Below, in pieces: positions 61,541-64,000 of a stretch of DNA of 64,000 nucleotides (the first letter of the stretch is position 1; each line of letters starts with the position of its first letter). A program made the position numbers and the translations under genes. The notes under the pieces are model-generated. The model was not told where the DNA came from. It searched no databases and saw nothing but the letters and a program-made list of their open reading frames with translations. Source of the DNA: Liminaster sp964567855 (GTDB taxonomy: Bacteria; Bacteroidota; Bacteroidia; Bacteroidales; UBA3663); NCBI GenBank assembly GCA_964567855.1, contig CAZMOE010000007.1:34300-98299 (forward strand), written 5' to 3'.

Positions 61541-62974
61541 ATGACTAATACTAAAATGACCAATTGGCGTTGGGTGCTTTGTGCTTTATTGTTCGTTGCC
61601 ACGACTGTAAATTATCTCGATCGCCAGGTTCTTTCCCTTACTTGGAAAGATTTCATCGCTCCGGAATTCCATTGGACGGATTCTGATTATGGTACGATTA
61701 CAGGTTTCTTTTCTATCTTCTATGCTATAGCCTGCCTTTTTGCCGGAAAGTTTGTTGACTGGATGGGTACCAAAAAGGGCTATCTTTGGGCTATTTTCAT
61801 TTGGTCTTTAGGTGCTTGTCTCCATGCCGGTTGCGGTTGGGTGACCATGAATGCAAAGGGCTTGGATTCAATAGAGGCATTGCGTGCCGTACAGGCCGGC
61901 TCCGATTTGGCTTTGGCCATCGCATCTCTCAGTGTATGGCTTTTCTTGGTATGCCGTGCTATCCTTGCTTTGGGTGAGGCTGGCAACTTCCCTGCAGCCA
62001 TCAAGGTAACTGCTGAGTATTTCCCGAAAAAGGACCGTGCTTTTGCTACTTCTATCTTCAATGCCGGTGCTTCCGTAGGAGCTTTGGCAGCTCCATTGTC
62101 AATCCCGTTCCTTGCTGAGGCCTGGGGATGGGAAATGGCTTTCATCATCATCGGTGCTCTCGGCTTTATCTGGATGTTCTTCTGGATCTTCATGTATGAC
62201 AAACCGGAGACCTCCAAGTATGTCAACAAAGAGGAACTCGCCTACATCCATCAGGATGAATCAGAGGAGACAAAAATCCCCGGAGCTGAGGAGAAGACGA
62301 TTCCTTTCGGAAAGTGCTTCACTTATCGTCAGACTTGGTCGTTTATCGTGGGCAAATTCTTTACCGACGGCGTGTGGTGGTTCTTCCTGTTCTGGGCGCC
62401 GGCCTATTTCTCCGATCAGTTCGGCTATGCCTCTTCATCTACGATGGGAAGTTTGTTGATTTTCGTGCTTTATCTGATCGTGACGGTACTTTCCATTTAT
62501 GGCGGATATCTGCCGAAGTTGTTTGTCGAAAAGAAAGGCATGGAGCCTTATGCAGGTCGTATGCGTTCGATGTTGATTTTTGCATTTTTCCCGTTGTTGG
62601 CTTTGTTTGCACAGCCTTTGGGAGCGCAGTCTGCATGGTGGCCGGCCATCATTATCGGTTTGGCCGGTGCAGGACATCAGGCTTGGTCCGCCAACCTTTT
62701 CTCTACGATCGGCGATATGTTCCCGAAGTCAACGATTGCCACGATTACCGGTATCGGCGCCATGGCCGGCGGTGTAGGATCTTTCCTCATCAATAAGGGA
62801 TCCGGTGTTTTGTTCGACTATGCCGCCGAACAGGGTGCAAACTTCACCTTCTTCGGTTTTGAAGGTAAACCTGCCGGCTACATGATCATCTTCTGCATCT
62901 GTGCCGTTGCTTACCTCATTGCATGGGGCATCATGAAGACTTTGGTACCTCGTTACGAAAAGATCGAAGCCTGA
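61541..62974 (+). CDS. exuT: MFS hexuronate transporter (ACS family)
   Basis: A 477-residue inner-membrane transporter with about 12 hydrophobic segments. NYLDRQVLSLTWKDF in the first segment and RAILALGEAGNFPAAIKVTA in the fourth are the anion:cation symporter (ExuT/GudP) signatures, and FVDWMGTKKGYLWA is the MFS loop motif. Following uxaC-kdgK-kdgA, it most likely imports galacturonate with protons. The start at 61541 is the first ATG; ATG at 61556 is also possible. The substrate rests on context. Confidence 0.9.
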   Translation: MTNTKMTNWRWVLCALLFVATTVNYLDRQVLSLTWKDFIAPEFHWTDSDYGTITGFFSIFYAIACLFAGKFVDWMGTKKGYLWAIFIWSLGACLHAGCGWVTMNAKGLDSIEALRAVQAGSDLALAIASLSVWLFLVCRAILALGEAGNFPAAIKVTAEYFPKKDRAFATSIFNAGASVGALAAPLSIPFLAEAWGWEMAFIIIGALGFIWMFFWIFMYDKPETSKYVNKEELAYIHQDESEETKIPGAEEKTIPFGKCFTYRQTWSFIVGKFFTDGVWWFFLFWAPAYFSDQFGYASSSTMGSLLIFVLYLIVTVLSIYGGYLPKLFVEKKGMEPYAGRMRSMLIFAFFPLLALFAQPLGAQSAWWPAIIIGLAGAGHQAWSANLFSTIGDMFPKSTIATITGIGAMAGGVGSFLINKGSGVLFDYAAEQGANFTFFGFEGKPAGYMIIFCICAVAYLIAWGIMKTLVPRYEKIEA

Positions 62975-63408
62975 GGCAAGGCTTTTGATTGACGAATTTT
63001 AAATAACCGGTCTTGCTTCCAGGTGGTGGATGTCGTTACATTCCGTCGCTGTGGCGGCAAGATCGGTCTTTTTATATCTTCCGTGCTGCAGCCGCCCGAT
63101 AGTGTTATGCTGTCGGGCGGCTGCAGCGTTGTGTCGGGCGGCGATTATAAGGTGAGAATGGATGGGCGTGCTGCTTCTGGTACCAGTTATAAAGTAAGAG
63201 GTGGAAACGTGTGGCGTTTGGGTGCTGTTCTCATGCCAAGAGACGGAAACGGGCGTTGTGGTGGCGGCATGTCGTGCGTGTGAGGCTCTTCGTTGAAAAA
63301 ATGAAGAAGCAAAAATACCCTGCAAATGAAGCGGATTTTTTACGGAACGAGTAGTTAGAAGATGTATACCTCAAAAAAATGATTTTATTATAGTTAAACA
63401 ATGTTAAC
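62975..63408. repeat. Intergenic region with a very stable hairpin
   Basis: A perfect 15-base inverted repeat (GCTGCAGCCGCCCGA at 63085-63099, complement at 63113-63127) with a 13-base loop lies 110 bases after the transporter stop. There is no T run, so it is terminator-like without the usual tail. Frames on both strands across this GC-rich hairpin show no family signature and are not called. Confidence 0.55.
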
Positions 63409-63440
63409 GGGGGGGGGTAAAATCCTTTATATTATATTTG
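63409..63440 (+). promoter_or_regulatory. -7 box preceded by a nine-G tract, upstream of the last lipoprotein gene
   Basis: TATATTTG at 63433-63440 matches the -7 consensus. A run of nine G residues (63409-63417) sits where the -33 box and the spacer would be. No TTG at 20 bases. The leader to the ATG at 63728 would be about 280 bases, in which I see no gene. Confidence 0.45.
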
Positions 63441-63727
63441 CACATGCCAATGCTTTTTCCTGTACGAGCGAAAGCGGAATCCATTTGTAGGGAAATGGCA
63501 TTGGGGCTGAATATTCGACGACCGCCGTAATCCGGTCTTGTTTATTTTTCGATTATTTATACAGCCCTATAAACGTGTGTCCTGTCAAAAAATCACATGG
63601 GGCACGGTTTGGGGGAATCGGTGCCAATGATTTCCGGAACCGTTGCGAAAAAGGTTTCTGATATACCTTCGGGTGGAGAATGAAGAGAAAATATCATAAC
63701 ATCAAAACAATAAAAAAATAAAGAACA

Positions 63728-64000
63728 ATGAAAAAGAACAAACTTTTTTTAGGAATGGCGATGCTTGCGGTGTTGTGCGGCATTGCGGTAACCTCCTGTA
63801 GTAAAGATGATGATGATGACGAGTTGACCGGTGGCGGCGGTGGAAATGACAATAAAGAGACGGTCGTTTTTACCGGTTCGGCATCGGATGTTACATTTCA
63901 TTCTGCCGTTCTTACCTGCAGTGTTAAAGAAGAAGAGGTATTTGGCCTGGAGTATGAGGTCGGTATTGTTTACGATACAACTACAGTTTCCTTGGTCTGT
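63728..64000 (+). CDS. Surface lipoprotein with Fn3/Ig-like domain (partial)
   Basis: The first 91 codons of a gene that runs past the window end. Residues 1-24 are a lipoprotein signal with lipobox VTSC. Directly after the Cys comes SKDDDDDE, an acidic run that fits the Bacteroidetes lipoprotein export signal for the cell surface, then a Gly-rich linker. From about residue 50 a beta-sandwich begins (FTGSASDVTFHSAVLTCSV), similar to fibronectin-type modules common in Bacteroidetes surface proteins. Function cannot be judged from this part. Confidence 0.8.
   Translation, partial: MKKNKLFLGMAMLAVLCGIAVTSCSKDDDDDELTGGGGGNDNKETVVFTGSASDVTFHSAVLTCSVKEEEVFGLEYEVGIVYDTTTVSLVC

Noticed and set aside
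63085..63127. Possible riboswitch or structured RNA in the gap before the last gene
   Set aside because: A single long perfect stem without further conserved structure; it fits a hairpin at the end of the transporter transcript better.
1..64000. tRNA, rRNA, CRISPR arrays, prophage genes, restriction or toxin-antitoxin systems, SusC/SusD pairs
   Set aside because: Looked for in all gaps and gene lists; none could be supported.

Overview
The window is a chromosomal segment of a Bacteroidales bacterium, probably a gut saccharolytic genus near Muribaculaceae, Barnesiella or Bacteroides; the genus is a guess. Evidence for the order: repeated promoters with a TAnnTTTG -7 box and a TTG/TTTG -33 box 20 bases upstream, weak Shine-Dalgarno sites, the LpxC-FabZ fusion, Omp28 and DUF6029 families, and secreted enzymes ending in Por/T9SS-like sorting tails. 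I see no rRNA, tRNA, CRISPR array, prophage or insertion sequence.

Layout. 0-13 kb: end of aspS, then secreted polysaccharide enzymes: a GH105 unsaturated rhamnogalacturonyl hydrolase, a large secreted multidomain protein, two GH29 alpha-L-fucosidases (one fused to an SGNH esterase), a YqiA-type esterase and a PL9 pectate lyase. 13-18 kb: nadE, a large helical-repeat protein and a flavoprotein. 18-25 kb: a complete L-arabinose operon (galM, sodium symporter, araD, araA, araB). 25-30 kb: a PHP-type phosphatase and housekeeping genes (yraN, CCA-adding enzyme, S4 protein, pth, rplY), with a candidate small RNA between the CCA-adding enzyme and the S4 protein. 30-32 kb: a decayed GH5/GH43 gene. 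33-39 kb: a Pmp3 peptide and the lipid A operon lpxD, lpxC-fabZ, lpxA, continuing into a pRiA4b-like gene and a patatin/beta-barrel gene. 40-45 kb: a five-gene envelope operon (TlpA, DUF6029 porin-like protein, Omp28-like lipoprotein, DUF456, ATP-grasp-like). 45-52 kb: a redox and electrophile-response island headed by a divergent HxlR regulator. 53-63 kb: GH28 polygalacturonase and a full galacturonate pathway (uxaA, uxaB, uxaC, kdgK, kdgA, hexuronate transporter). The window ends inside a surface lipoprotein gene.

How it fits together. The theme is pectin. GH28 and PL9 cut homogalacturonan, GH105 removes unsaturated uronic acid from rhamnogalacturonan fragments, GH29 enzymes remove fucose, and the ara and uxa/kdg operons take arabinose and galacturonate into central metabolism. 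There is no SusC/SusD pair and no local sugar-responsive regulator for either sugar pathway, so uptake and control must lie elsewhere.

The points I consider most worth checking are the promoter-to-terminator small RNA unit at 28.2-28.3 kb, the HxlR island with a run of exported redox proteins and a repeated operator-like sequence, the TlpA/DUF6029/Omp28 operon, the GH29-SGNH fusion, and the large hairpins between genes of the arabinose and galacturonate operons.
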